DNA from: Pseudomonas sp. S04
Lineage (GTDB): Bacteria; Pseudomonadota; Gammaproteobacteria; Pseudomonadales; Pseudomonadaceae
Assembly: GCF_009834545.1 (NCBI RefSeq)
Contig: NZ_CP019427.1
Coordinates: forward strand, 1,398,501 to 1,462,500
Reading direction: 5' to 3'
DNA length: 64,000 nt
Both the position numbers and the translations under genes were made by a program. Shown in pieces: positions 1 to 8,480 of the stretch. Below the pieces are notes generated by a model. That model was not told the DNA's origin, searched no databases, and saw only the letters and a program-made list of their open reading frames with translations. The first letter of the stretch is position 1. Each line of letters starts with the position of its first letter.

Positions 1-72
1 TGCACCCGTTATTTGAGTCAGCGGCGCAGCGGCTCGCCGGAGTTATCGGTGGTACGCGCGGTGGTGAAGTAG
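1..72 (+). CDS. Possible 3' end of a gene that starts before the window
   Basis: Frame 1 is open from the first base to a TAG at 70-72 and would end in SPELSVVRAVVK. The residue style resembles the C-terminal tail of a regulator, but 23 residues are too few to name a family. Another forward frame is also open here, so the call rests only on position and plausible composition. A gap of 57 bp separates it from the next gene. Confidence 0.3.
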   Translation, partial: CTRYLSQRRSGSPELSVVRAVVK

Positions 73-129
73 GGCGGCGTGGTCTTTACTCTGAAGCGCG
101 TAATCTTTTAATCGCCAAGGAGCACGAGC

Positions 130-474
130 ATGTCTGGATGGTACGAATTGAGTAAAAGCAGCAATGGCCAGTTCCGCTTTGTGCTGAAAGCGGCCAACGC
201 CGAAACCATTCTCACCAGCGAGCTGTACACCACCCGGGCGGCCGCCGAGGGTGGCATTGCCTCGGTCCAGAGCAATAGCCCGCTGGATGAACGCTACGAG
301 AAAAAGTCCACCAAGGACGGCCATCCTTACTTCAACCTCAAGGCTGCCAACCATCAGGTCATCGGCAGCAGCGAGGCCTATTCCTCGGAGGCGGCGCGGG
401 ACAAGGGCATCGCCAGCGTCAAGACCAATGGCCCGACCACGGTCATCAAGGACAAGACCCTGCCGGTACTGTGA
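130..474 (+). CDS. YegP-family DUF1508 protein
   Basis: A 114-residue protein built of two similar DUF1508 units of about 50 residues. The first contains GWYELSKSSNGQFRFVLKAANAETI and the second DGHPYFNLKAANHQVIGSSEAYSS, each followed by a conserved GIASVQ/GIASVK strand. This is the usual two-repeat size of bacterial YegP proteins, small cytoplasmic proteins of unknown function. The ATG at 130 follows an AGGAGCACGAGC ribosome site. It appears to be a single-gene unit, with a REP-like hairpin just after the stop. Family is clear; role is not known. Confidence 0.85.
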   Translation: MSGWYELSKSSNGQFRFVLKAANAETILTSELYTTRAAAEGGIASVQSNSPLDERYEKKSTKDGHPYFNLKAANHQVIGSSEAYSSEAARDKGIASVKTNGPTTVIKDKTLPVL

Positions 475-478
475 AACC

Positions 479-510
479 TGTGTAGGCGCTGGCAAGCCAG
501 CGCCTACACA
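479..510. repeat. Perfect 15-bp inverted repeat, REP-like
   Basis: TGTGTAGGCGCTGGC and its exact reverse complement are separated by two bases, between the convergent ends of the DUF1508 and aldolase genes. The core GCTGGCAAGCCAGC resembles single Pseudomonas REP elements. No T-run follows on either strand, so it is a poor terminator although it may stabilise mRNA ends. Confidence 0.65.
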
Positions 511-521
511 TTTGCGCACTG

Positions 522-1409
522 TCAGCGCAGCGTATCGATCAACCCCTGCAACTGACTGCACCCCGCCTCAGCCAATGGGAACACCGGCAGGCGCGGGTCG
601 CCCGCTTCCAGGCCGGTCATGCGCAGGCCGGCCTTGATGGTCGCCGGCAGTCCGCCCTTGAGGATGAAGTCCAGCAGTGGCAGTTGGCGATAGAACAATT
701 GCCGCGCCTGGTCCAGGTCATTGGCCAGCACCGCCTGATACAGCGCGCCGTTGAGTTGCGGGATCAGGTTTGGCGCTGCCGTGCACCAGCCTTTGGCTCC
801 GGCGGCAAACGCCTCCAGCGCCAGCGGATTGCAACCGTTGTAGAACGGCACCTGGCCTTCACCCAGTATTTGCAGCTTGTGCATGCGCTGAATATCGCCG
901 GTGCTTTCCTTGACCATGGTCACGTTGGCCACGGCATGGAAGATCCGCAGGATCAACTCCACGGACATGTCGGTGCCGCTGGTGGCCGGGTTGTTGTAGA
1001 GCATGATCGGCACGCCGATGCTGTCGCCAATGGCGCGGTAGTGGGCAAGGATTTCCGCTTCGCTGAGTTTCCAGTACGACGCCGGCAGCACCATCACCAC
1101 GTCGGCGCCATGGGCCTCGGCAAACCGCGCGCGGCGCACGGCCTTGGCGGTGGTCAGGTCGGAGACGCTGACCACGGTCGGCACGCGCTTGGCGACATGC
1201 TGGATGCTGAACTCACTGACCTGATCCCACTCTGCGTCGCTCAGGTAAGCACCTTCCCCGGTGCTGCCGAGCGGGGCGATCGCGTGGACACCGCCGTCGA
1301 TCAGGCGGTCGATGGAACGCCCCAGGGCAGGCAGGTCGACCGCTTCGCCGTTGGCGGTGAAGGGGGTGATGGTGTAGCCGATGATGCCGTGAATGTTCGG
1401 GCTGGACAT
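522..1409 (-). CDS. Dihydrodipicolinate synthase-family aldolase/lyase
   Basis: A 295-residue TIM-barrel protein of the DapA/NanA family, which forms a Schiff base with a 2-oxo acid for aldol-type C-C cleavage or synthesis. GSTGE lies at 48-52, the conserved tyrosine in YNNP is Y138, and the probable Schiff-base lysine is K167 in VKES. ATG at 1409 is preferred over an upstream ATG because GGAGAG lies seven bases before it. It is downstream of, and probably co-transcribed with, the class II aldolase 31 bp away, opposite an XRE-cupin regulator. That context suggests catabolism of a hydroxylated carboxylic acid rather than lysine biosynthesis. Substrate unknown. Confidence 0.85.
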   Translation of the reverse strand: MSSPNIHGIIGYTITPFTANGEAVDLPALGRSIDRLIDGGVHAIAPLGSTGEGAYLSDAEWDQVSEFSIQHVAKRVPTVVSVSDLTTAKAVRRARFAEAHGADVVMVLPASYWKLSEAEILAHYRAIGDSIGVPIMLYNNPATSGTDMSVELILRIFHAVANVTMVKESTGDIQRMHKLQILGEGQVPFYNGCNPLALEAFAAGAKGWCTAAPNLIPQLNGALYQAVLANDLDQARQLFYRQLPLLDFILKGGLPATIKAGLRMTGLEAGDPRLPVFPLAEAGCSQLQGLIDTLR

Positions 1410-1440
1410 GCTGTCTCTCCAATTAGGCAAAAAAGTCGCT

Positions 1441-2223
1441 TCAGTTCAGGCAATCGGCGTGTTGGCGCAGGTTCTGCCGAGCGTAGTAGTTGAACGCAGC
1501 GCCGTGGCGCTTGGGTTTGGAGATCCAGTCATGGGCCTCGCGGCCGAGTGCCGGCAGGATTGGCTTGAGGGTGCCGGCGGCCATCGCCAGCAACTGCAGT
1601 TTGGCCGCACGTTCGATCAATTGAGCGATCACGCAGGCTTCCTCGATGTTGCGCCCGGTCGACAACTGGCCGTGGTGGGACAGCAGGATGGCGCGCTTGT
1701 CGCCCAGGGCCCCGGCGATGATTTCGCCTTCTTCGTTACCCACCGGTACCCCCGGCCAGGCTTCGAGAAACGCGCAGTCTTCGTACAGCGGGCAGAGGTC
1801 CATGTGGGAAATTTCCAACGGCACCTCGAGCATCGACAGGGCCGCGACGTGAGTCGGGTGGGTGTGGATGATGCAGTTCACATCCGCCCGGGCACGGTAT
1901 ACCCAACTGTGGAAACGATTGGCCGGATTGGCCATGCCGTGGCCTTCCAGGACTTCCAGGTCTTCGTTGACCAGCAGCAGATTGCTCGCGGTGATTTCGT
2001 CGAAACCCAGGCCCAGTTGCTGGGTGTAATAGGTGCCCGGCTGCGGGCCGCGGGCGGTGATTTGCCCCGCCAGGCCGGAATCGTGGCCGTTCTCGAACAG
2101 GATGCGGCAGGTCAGTGCCAGCTTTTGCCGGTCAGTCCACGTATTATCCGCCAGGCTGCTTTGCATCTGCGTCAGCGCCTGCTTGATGAGTTGGTCTTTG
2201 GGTAGTGCTAATGTCTTGGCCAT
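1441..2223 (-). CDS. Class II aldolase/adducin-family protein
   Basis: A 260-residue protein of the zinc-dependent class II aldolase fold, as in fuculose-1-phosphate aldolase. IIHTHPTH and LLSHHGQLSTG supply the usual metal-binding histidines, and FHSWVYRARADV precedes the first. The ATG at 2223 is chosen because AGGGA stands eight bases upstream; a longer reading to 2280 has no ribosome site. It leads a two-gene unit with the DHDPS-family enzyme, divergent from the XRE-cupin regulator with a palindromic operator in the shared gap. Probable sugar-acid or hydroxy-acid aldolase or decarboxylase; substrate unknown. Confidence 0.85.
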   Translation of the reverse strand: MAKTLALPKDQLIKQALTQMQSSLADNTWTDRQKLALTCRILFENGHDSGLAGQITARGPQPGTYYTQQLGLGFDEITASNLLLVNEDLEVLEGHGMANPANRFHSWVYRARADVNCIIHTHPTHVAALSMLEVPLEISHMDLCPLYEDCAFLEAWPGVPVGNEEGEIIAGALGDKRAILLSHHGQLSTGRNIEEACVIAQLIERAAKLQLLAMAAGTLKPILPALGREAHDWISKPKRHGAAFNYYARQNLRQHADCLN

Positions 2224-2299
2224 ATCGGTGTCCCTGTAAAGCTCAATGGACGTCGGATGTGGTTCTCCCGCTGCTCGCAAGGTCGTCGGGGGTAATCAC

Positions 2300-2335
2300 A
2301 TGACACATAAGAGCCTATATGACACTTTGTGTCAT
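2300..2335. promoter_or_regulatory. Candidate operator: ATGACAC half-site plus 17-bp palindrome
   Basis: ATGACACTTTGTGTCAT (2319-2335) is a perfect 7-bp inverted repeat with a 3-bp centre. A third ATGACAC copy lies at 2300-2306. Both are in the divergent intergenic region 50 bp or less before the XRE-cupin regulator and about 80-120 bp before the aldolase operon. Position and symmetry suggest binding by that regulator; inferred only. Confidence 0.5.
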
Positions 2336-2380
2336 TGGCAAGGACTAATCGTTGCCTCCTTGATGGATTAACCGCTGCAC

Positions 2381-2923
2381 ATGTCTATCCGTTTGAAATT
2401 ACTGCGAAAAAAACTTGGTGTGACGCTTGAGGCGCTGGCCGAGAAATCCGGCATGACCAAGAGCTATCTGTCGAAAGTCGAGCGTGGCCTCAACACGCCG
2501 TCGATCGCGGCCGCGCTGAAACTGGCCAAGGCGCTGAACGTCAAGGTCGAGGAGCTGTTTGCCGAGGACGCTATCAGCCTGGACAGCTATAGCTTGGTGC
2601 GCGCCCACGAGCGCCAGTCGCTGGCCGCCAACGACCAGGCCCCCGGCTACGCGGTGTTGGCTCATCAGGTCAGCGAGCGCAGCCTGCTGCCGTTCATCAT
2701 TTACCCGCCCAGGGAGTTCAGCGACAAGACCTTCAAGGAGCACCTGGGGGAGGAATTCCTGTTCGTCCACGAAGGCCAGGTCGAGGTCGATTTCATGAAC
2801 GAGCGGGTGATCCTCGATCGCGGGGATGCGCTGCACTTCAACGCCCAGAAACCCCATCGCCTGCGCTCGGTGGGCGAGGTGCAGGCGCAGTTGCTGGTGG
2901 TGGTACACAGCAGCGAGGAATGA
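2381..2923 (+). CDS. XRE-family regulator with C-terminal cupin domain
   Basis: A 180-residue transcription factor. Residues 1-65 form an XRE/Cro helix-turn-helix (TLEALAEKSGMTKSYLSKVE), and residues 100-178 form a small cupin barrel with FLFVHEGQVEVDF and GDALHFNAQKPHRL, typical of effector-binding domains. This architecture usually regulates an adjacent catabolic operon. It is divergent from the two aldolase genes, with a perfect palindrome in between, so local control and autoregulation are likely. The ATG at 2381 lacks an obvious Shine-Dalgarno sequence, but it begins at the normal first residue of the helix-turn-helix family. Confidence 0.9.
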   Translation: MSIRLKLLRKKLGVTLEALAEKSGMTKSYLSKVERGLNTPSIAAALKLAKALNVKVEELFAEDAISLDSYSLVRAHERQSLAANDQAPGYAVLAHQVSERSLLPFIIYPPREFSDKTFKEHLGEEFLFVHEGQVEVDFMNERVILDRGDALHFNAQKPHRLRSVGEVQAQLLVVVHSSEE

Positions 2924-2965
2924 GTCGGCGCCAGAGCATCGTGAGCAAGGTCTAGCGAAACCGCC

Positions 2966-2992
2966 CCTGTGGGAGCGAGCCAGCTCGCGATG
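2966..2992. repeat. REP element
   Basis: CCTGTGGGAGCGAGC followed by CAGCTCGCGATG is a single Pseudomonas-type REP hairpin in the convergent gap between the XRE-cupin and DUF4917 genes. Confidence 0.7.
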
Positions 2993-3006
2993 CTTTCAGC
3001 CCAGGC

Positions 3007-4038
3007 CTAGACCTCGACCGGCACCGAAAGACTCGAACTGCCCAGGGCATGGGTCTTGGAATCAAAAAAGCGCAGTGCCACCCCGGTGTCTGCAAACAGC
3101 TTTGCGTAGTGGCGCTTCTGGCTCTGGATGAACGCCGCACTGCGCGGATAAATCGAGATCGCCAGGGTTTTTGGCTTGGCCTGGCACAGTGCATGGACCA
3201 GGTGCGCATCCTGCTTGCCGAGGCTGTGGCCGAAGATGCACAAGGCGTCGTGTTGCTGCAGCAACTGGTCGTAGCAGAACGACAGGTAGTCCGAGCTGCG
3301 GATGGTCTTGAGCTTGTCTTCGCTGCTGCCTTCGTTGACGAACAACGGCACGTCGTCCAGGGTCTTGAGCGTGTTGTTGATGGCAAAACTGCCCAGCAGC
3401 GTGCCCTCGGTGGAGGTCAGCTTACGGGCGGTGCCGTCCTGGTTGCGCACCAGGTGCAGGCCACCGTGCAGGTACAGCAGGCGGGTTTTGTCGGTGGCGC
3501 TGGCGCTCAGCTCGAAGCGCGGTTCGCTGCCCTGGAACAGGTCGTCGATGGCCGTGCCCTGGTGCTGGACCGCCCAGTAGTTGAGCAGGTCGTAGTTACT
3601 GGTGAAGACCGTCCGATAACGGCCCAGCTCCTGGCTGATGCTCGCCAGGCTGGTGGCTTGCACCAGGCGCCAGGGGATGTGCACCGCGTGTACGGTGTTG
3701 ATCAACGCTTCCTTGATCGCATAGTAGCGATTGCGCGGTGCCGCCGAGCTTACCGCCAAGGCCTTGTTGACCCGGCTGGTGGTTTTCAGGGCGCTGAGCA
3801 CCTGCTCGAAACTGCGGGTGTGCAGGGCGTCGAACACGCTCAGCTCGGACTGGCTTAAGGGTTTTTCTTCGACACTGCGGGCGTTCTCGAACAGCGAGTC
3901 GTAGCCAAAGTCATCCCACACCGCGCGGCTGGCGCCGTTACCCACCAGCAGGGCGCTGAACGGGGTGGTTGCGCGCAACGCGTTCCAGTCTTCTAAGTGG
4001 GCATCAACATCCTGGAAATCGCTCATTGCGTCAGTCAT
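3007..4038 (-). CDS. DUF4917 protein with SIR2-like motifs
   Basis: A 343-residue protein that reads as DUF4917. It carries the motif order of SIR2-like Rossmann NAD-binding proteins: VGNGAS at 32-37, TSNYD at 146-150, LHGG at 190-193 and [12 protein letters not shown] from 269. SIR2-like domains hydrolyse NAD or deacylate proteins, and several stand-alone or fused forms act in phage defence, but DUF4917 itself has no established reaction that I can cite. The ATG at 4038 or the one at 4026 could be used; neither has a strong ribosome site. It is convergent with the XRE-cupin gene and divergent from the iron alcohol dehydrogenase, with no partner gene, so it would be a single-gene unit. Confidence 0.75.
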   Translation of the reverse strand: MTDAMSDFQDVDAHLEDWNALRATTPFSALLVGNGASRAVWDDFGYDSLFENARSVEEKPLSQSELSVFDALHTRSFEQVLSALKTTSRVNKALAVSSAAPRNRYYAIKEALINTVHAVHIPWRLVQATSLASISQELGRYRTVFTSNYDLLNYWAVQHQGTAIDDLFQGSEPRFELSASATDKTRLLYLHGGLHLVRNQDGTARKLTSTEGTLLGSFAINNTLKTLDDVPLFVNEGSSEDKLKTIRSSDYLSFCYDQLLQQHDALCIFGHSLGKQDAHLVHALCQAKPKTLAISIYPRSAAFIQSQKRHYAKLFADTGVALRFFDSKTHALGSSSLSVPVEV

Positions 4039-4180
4039 CTCAAGCAGGTGGGGTACAGGGCGCAGACTTTATCACGACCGGCTGTTGAGCCAGATCAAGA
4101 TGCACGCGGCGCGATGGGGTGATCCTTGGGTTATCCGCCGACGCCAAGGGTCGGTTCGGCCCCATTGCAGAGGACTCGCC

Positions 4181-5329
4181 ATGACCAGCACATTCTTCAT
4201 TCCTGCCGTCAACATCATGGGCATCGGCTGTCTCGACGAAGCCATGGACGCCATCGGCAAATACGGCTTTGCCAAGGCGTTGATTGTCACGGACAGCGGG
4301 TTGGCCAAGGCCGGCGTGGCGGCAATGATCGCGGAAAAACTGGCGCTGCAGGACATCGAGTCGGTGATTTTCGACGGGGCCAAGCCCAACCCCAGCATCG
4401 CCAACGTACAGGCCGGCCTGGTGCTGTTGCAGCGCAGCGGGTGTGATTTTGTGGTGTCCCTGGGCGGTGGTTCGCCCCATGACTGCGCCAAGGGCATCGC
4501 CCTGTGCGCCACCAATGGCGGGCAGATTGGCGACTACGAAGGCGTCGATCAGTCGCCCAAGCCGCAACTGCCGCTGATTGCGATCAACACCACGGCCGGT
4601 ACTGCCAGCGAAATGACCCGCTTCTGCATCATTACCGACGAAGCGCGGCACGTGAAAATGGCCATTGTCGACCGTAACGTCACGCCGCTGTTGTCGGTCA
4701 ACGATCCGGCCTTGATGGTGGCCATGCCCAAGTCGCTGACCGCCGCCACCGGCATGGATGCGCTGACGCATGCAATCGAGGCCTACGTCTCCACCGCTGC
4801 CAACCCGATCACCGACGCCTGCGCCCTGAAAGCCATCGAACTGATCAGCCTCAACCTGCGCGTGGCGGTGCGTGATGGCAGTGACCTGCTGGCCCGGGAA
4901 AACATGGCCTATGCGCAGTTCCTGGCCGGCATGGCGTTCAACAACGCGTCCCTGGGGTTTGTGCATGCCATGGCGCATCAGTTGGGTGGTTTCTACGACT
5001 TGCCCCACGGCGTGTGCAATGCGGTGCTGCTGCCCCATGTGCAAAGCTTCAACGCCAAGGTTTGTGCCGAACGCCTGACGGTAGTGGCGCAGGCGCTGGG
5101 CGTGGACATCCAGGGGTGCAGCCCGGAGGAGGGGGCCGAAGCGGCGATCGCGGCGATCCGCACGCTGGCCGCGGACGTGGAAATTCCCGCCGGTTTGCGT
5201 GACCTCGGAGCCAAGCTGCAGGACATCCCGATCCTCGCCGCCAACGCCCTCAAGGATGCCTGTGGCCTGACCAACCCGCGGGCGGCAGACCAGCAGCAGA
5301 TCGAGGAGATCTTTCGTAACGCGTTCTGA
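4181..5329 (+). CDS. Iron-containing alcohol dehydrogenase
   Basis: A 382-residue group III dehydrogenase, probably NAD(P)-dependent and Fe2+-requiring, oxidising or reducing an alcohol/aldehyde pair. Visible are the cofactor motif [13 protein letters not shown], the [14 protein letters not shown] segment, and the metal-site regions [13 protein letters not shown] and [16 protein letters not shown]. Length fits the YiaY/AdhB branch. ATG 4181 is preceded by GAGGACTCGCC; the frame is open further upstream but lacks family residues. It ends 12 bp before the convergent exporter gene. Substrate cannot be told from sequence alone. Confidence 0.9.
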   Translation: MTSTFFIPAVNIMGIGCLDEAMDAIGKYGFAKALIVTDSGLAKAGVAAMIAEKLALQDIESVIFDGAKPNPSIANVQAGLVLLQRSGCDFVVSLGGGSPHDCAKGIALCATNGGQIGDYEGVDQSPKPQLPLIAINTTAGTASEMTRFCIITDEARHVKMAIVDRNVTPLLSVNDPALMVAMPKSLTAATGMDALTHAIEAYVSTAANPITDACALKAIELISLNLRVAVRDGSDLLARENMAYAQFLAGMAFNNASLGFVHAMAHQLGGFYDLPHGVCNAVLLPHVQSFNAKVCAERLTVVAQALGVDIQGCSPEEGAEAAIAAIRTLAADVEIPAGLRDLGAKLQDIPILAANALKDACGLTNPRAADQQQIEEIFRNAF

Positions 5330-5341
5330 TCCCGCGCGCCC

Positions 5342-5830
5342 TTAGCCGGAAGTCACCAGGGACCGGCCCGGGGTGGCGCTGAATTGAATCAACGCGACCC
5401 CGGCGATCAACAGCACGGCACCGAGCAGGCGCGGTAACGTCAGGTGCCGCTCCACCAGCCCGAACAGCCCGAAGTGGTCGAGCACCAGCGATGCCACTAC
5501 CTGCCCGGCCAGGGCCAGGGCGATAAAGCCTGAGGCCCCGAGCTTGGGCAGCAGCATCAGGGCCAGGGCGATAAAACACACGCCAAAGGCGCCCCCGGCC
5601 CACATCCACAGCGGCGCCTTGCTGATTAACCCCAGCGACGGCAATGGCAGGCGCAGGCTGATAACCACAGGCAGCAATACCAGCACACTCACCAGCAGCG
5701 AGGCGAGGGTGGCCCATAACGGGTGACCGAGGCCGCGACTCAGGTTGGCGTTGATTGCGCTCTGAAAGGGCACCACGGCGCCGGCGACTACGGCCAGCAC
5801 CGACAAACCGGCCCACTGCAAGGTACTCAT
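5342..5830 (-). CDS. YdcZ/DUF606-type DMT-superfamily transporter
   Basis: A 162-residue membrane protein with five predicted helices, beginning with the family's typical VVAGAVVPFQSAINANL segment. DUF606 proteins are half-size members of the drug/metabolite transporter superfamily and probably work as dimers. ATG 5830 follows GAGAGACTT. It is divergent from a LysR regulator 78 bp away, a common exporter-regulator arrangement. Substrate unknown. Confidence 0.85.
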   Translation of the reverse strand: MSTLQWAGLSVLAVVAGAVVPFQSAINANLSRGLGHPLWATLASLLVSVLVLLPVVISLRLPLPSLGLISKAPLWMWAGGAFGVCFIALALMLLPKLGASGFIALALAGQVVASLVLDHFGLFGLVERHLTLPRLLGAVLLIAGVALIQFSATPGRSLVTSG

Positions 5831-5879
5831 AAGTCTCTCTCCAAGAGGTTTTACTGGACTCTAGGTCATTCGTCGCGCA

Positions 5880-5899
5880 GATTGAAATTCCGATTAATC
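5880..5899. promoter_or_regulatory. Possible LysR-type binding box
   Basis: GATT and AATC, 12 bp apart, form an AT-rich imperfect dyad in the exporter-LysR gap. LysR proteins commonly bind T-N11-A dyads in such positions. Weak evidence from one short dyad. Confidence 0.25.
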
Positions 5900-5908
5900 A
5901 TCCAGAAC

Positions 5909-6820
5909 ATGCATCAGATGAATGATCTACGCCGTATCGATTTGAACCTGCTGGTGGTCCTCGACGCCTTGCTCAGCGAGCAGCACGTGACCCGTGCGGC
6001 CGAGCGCCTGCACCTCAGCCAACCGGCTGTCAGCCATGCCCTGGCGCGCCTGCGCGAGATGCTCGGCGATCCGCTGCTGGTGCGCGCCGGTGCCGGCCTG
6101 GTCGCCACTGCGCGCGCGCAGGAACTGATGGCGCCCCTGACTGAAGCACTGGCCAGTGTCCAGGCCTTGCTGGCGCCCAATACCTTTGACCCAGCCTCGG
6201 CCAAGCGCCGGTTCCGCCTGGCGATGTCCGACTATGGCGCGGCGATTGTCTTGCCCGGCTTGATCGCGCGCTTGCGCCAGGAGGCGCCGGGGATCGACCT
6301 GCAGATCAGCCACGCGAGCCGCGAAGGCATGCTGGAAGGCGTGCTCAACGGCGACATCGACCTGGCGGCCGGGGTCTTTCCCGAACTGCCCCATGAGCTG
6401 CGCTGCACGCCGCTGTTCGAAGAGCAGTTCGTGTGCCTGGTGGACGCCCGGCGTTTGCCGGCCAGTGGCGTGCTGGATTTGCCGACTTACCTGGCCCGGC
6501 CCCACGTATTGCTGGAGATGCGCGGCAGCGGCACCCCGGAGATCGAGCGGGCGCTGACCGCCATTGGCCAGCGTCGCCACGTGGCAGTCAGCCTGCCGCA
6601 CTGGAGCGTGGCCCCGCAGTTGATCGCCGGTACCGACCTGATTCTCACCGTGGCGGCCCGCGGCTTGCAGGGTGTCGATCAACCGCAGTTAAGCGTTGTG
6701 CCACCGCCATTTCCCATCCCCTCGTTCAACTTCGTCCTGGCCTGGCATGTGCGTCGGGGCGGTGACCAGGCGTTGAACTGGTTGAATCGGCAGATCGCTC
6801 AGGCGATAGTGCACGGCTGA
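5909..6820 (+). CDS. LysR-family transcriptional regulator
   Basis: A 303-residue regulator (300 if the second ATG at 5918 is used). The winged helix-turn-helix occupies residues 5-65 with RIDLNLLVVLDALLSEQHV and LHLSQPAVSHALARLREML, followed by a LysR substrate-binding domain to the C terminus. The NodD-like start RRIDLNLLVV is typical. An upstream reading to 5723 is rejected because it runs into the divergent gene. It faces the YdcZ-type exporter and probably controls it. No strong ribosome site is visible. Confidence 0.9.
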   Translation: MHQMNDLRRIDLNLLVVLDALLSEQHVTRAAERLHLSQPAVSHALARLREMLGDPLLVRAGAGLVATARAQELMAPLTEALASVQALLAPNTFDPASAKRRFRLAMSDYGAAIVLPGLIARLRQEAPGIDLQISHASREGMLEGVLNGDIDLAAGVFPELPHELRCTPLFEEQFVCLVDARRLPASGVLDLPTYLARPHVLLEMRGSGTPEIERALTAIGQRRHVAVSLPHWSVAPQLIAGTDLILTVAARGLQGVDQPQLSVVPPPFPIPSFNFVLAWHVRRGGDQALNWLNRQIAQAIVHG

Positions 6821-6853
6821 GTTTTTCACTTCGATGGACACAAGGAACACGGA

Positions 6854-7594
6854 ATGACCTTGAAATACCGCTGGCTGGGATGTGTGGCAATGAGTGGCGC
6901 GCTGGGCGCGACCCAGGCCTATGGCGCGTGCGCACAGCCGCCGCTGCCCGAGGGCGTGCCGGGGTACTCGGTGTGCAAGGACTGGCCGGCCTACGATGGC
7001 CAGACCATTACCGCGCTGTCGCAGATCGAGCCGGACCCGACCTTGAGCGATGCCCCCGATGGCACCGGCATGTACGACCTGAAACTGGCGGTGGTCTCCA
7101 ACATCGATGGCAAGCCCCTGGCCCGTTACGCCCAGGCCTCGGTGTACAGCTCCGACGCCGTGCGCTTCGATGGCCTGAGCATCGACACCGCCCGCTACAA
7201 ACTCACCTCCGACCTGCGCGCATTCGGCGTACGTGCCGGCTTCACCGGTTCATCGCGAGCCAATCCGTTCGAACAGGCGGTGCTGTCGCTGTACGTGCGC
7301 GAAGGCAACACCTTGCGTCCGGTGCTCGAGCAGTTGGTGATCGAATCCAGCAATGGTGAATGGGATACCAACTGCACCGGCGAATTCAGCCACACCAAAC
7401 GCACCCTGGACCTGGCCAAGACCAGCAGCCACGGCTTCGCCGACCTGATTGTCAGATCGGTGACCACCGACACGCAGAGCAGCGTGGGCAAAGATGATTG
7501 CCAGTCCAAGGACGTCGTGGGCAATACGGTGTCGACGACTTTGCGTTACGACGGGCGCCAGTACGTGGTGCCCAAAGAGCTGCAGGGCGTGTAA
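6854..7594 (+). CDS. Secreted protein of unknown function
   Basis: A 246-residue protein with a signal peptide (hydrophobic LGCVAMSGALGATQAYG, likely cleaved near residue 24) and four cysteines in the mature part (C26, C37 and a pair near residues 174 and 216), which suggests periplasmic disulfides. I recognise no family; the mature part appears beta-rich with alternating charged strands. ATG 6854 follows AAGGAACACGGA. It sits 33 bp after the LysR gene in the same orientation, so co-transcription is possible, though its link to the exporter is unclear. Confidence 0.7.
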   Translation: MTLKYRWLGCVAMSGALGATQAYGACAQPPLPEGVPGYSVCKDWPAYDGQTITALSQIEPDPTLSDAPDGTGMYDLKLAVVSNIDGKPLARYAQASVYSSDAVRFDGLSIDTARYKLTSDLRAFGVRAGFTGSSRANPFEQAVLSLYVREGNTLRPVLEQLVIESSNGEWDTNCTGEFSHTKRTLDLAKTSSHGFADLIVRSVTTDTQSSVGKDDCQSKDVVGNTVSTTLRYDGRQYVVPKELQGV

Positions 7595-7732
7595 GCCGGG
7601 CCAACGCCAGGCATGACCTGCAGTCATGCGGCTCTGCACATTTATGGTTACAGTCATCGCAAAACCTTGTGATACAAAAGCCCACCGCAGTCTGACGATA
7701 GGGCCTGGCAGCCCGACATGGAGCTTTACCGC

Positions 7733-8371
7733 ATGACCTCATCTTTATTGCTGGCCGTCCTTGCCTCCGGTTTTATCTACGGCATCACCCCGGGCCCGGG
7801 CGTGCTCGCGGTGTTTGGCATTGGCGCAGCCCGCGGGCGGCGGGCCGGGGCGGGTTTTCTGTGTGGGCACCTGTTAGGGGATGTGGTCTGGTGCAGCACC
7901 GCATTGATTGCCATCGTCGGCGCGCGGGAAATTGGCAGCAGTGCCTTTGATGTGCTCGGCGTGCTCAGCGGCCTGTACCTGTTCTGGCTGGGCATGCGGG
8001 CGATCCGCAGCCGTCGCAGCAGCGGCGACGCACCTCAGGGCGCGGCGCGGCAACCGTTCTGGCACGGGATCATGTTTGGCCTGACCAACCCCAAGGCTTA
8101 TCCGGTGGCAGTGGCGACCTTTACCGCCCTGTTGTCCAGTCGCGCCGAGTTGCTGCAGTGGTCGATGCTGCCCTGGTTGATCTTTCTGAGCTTCCTTGGT
8201 GGCGTTTTGGCATACGCTATTCTGATTGGCATTGTGGGCGCTCGTCGGGTACGCACGTTGTATCAGCGCCATGAGCTGGCTATTACCCGGATTTGCGGGG
8301 TAATGTTCATCGGTTTCGCCATCAATGCCTTGCTGCACGCGGTGCCGGGGTTGCTGGCCAACAAGAGTTGA
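7733..8371 (+). CDS. LysE-family amino-acid exporter
   Basis: A 212-residue inner-membrane protein with about six helices and the LysE/RhtB signature TPGPGVLAVFGIGAARGRRAG near the N terminus, plus the conserved GLTNPKAYP segment. The family exports amino acids or related metabolites. ATG 7733 is preferred over 7718 because GGAG lies nine bases upstream of it and none precedes the earlier ATG. It appears monocistronic. Substrate unknown. Confidence 0.9.
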   Translation: MTSSLLLAVLASGFIYGITPGPGVLAVFGIGAARGRRAGAGFLCGHLLGDVVWCSTALIAIVGAREIGSSAFDVLGVLSGLYLFWLGMRAIRSRRSSGDAPQGAARQPFWHGIMFGLTNPKAYPVAVATFTALLSSRAELLQWSMLPWLIFLSFLGGVLAYAILIGIVGARRVRTLYQRHELAITRICGVMFIGFAINALLHAVPGLLANKS

Positions 8372-8480
8372 GGCTGCTTGCAGGGCTGCGGCAGCGGCTT
8401 GCGGCCAGCGCGGTGTAGCGCGCAGGCCAGGTCCATGGATAGCTACTCACGGCGGTATTTTTTGACAGTATCCATTCACG

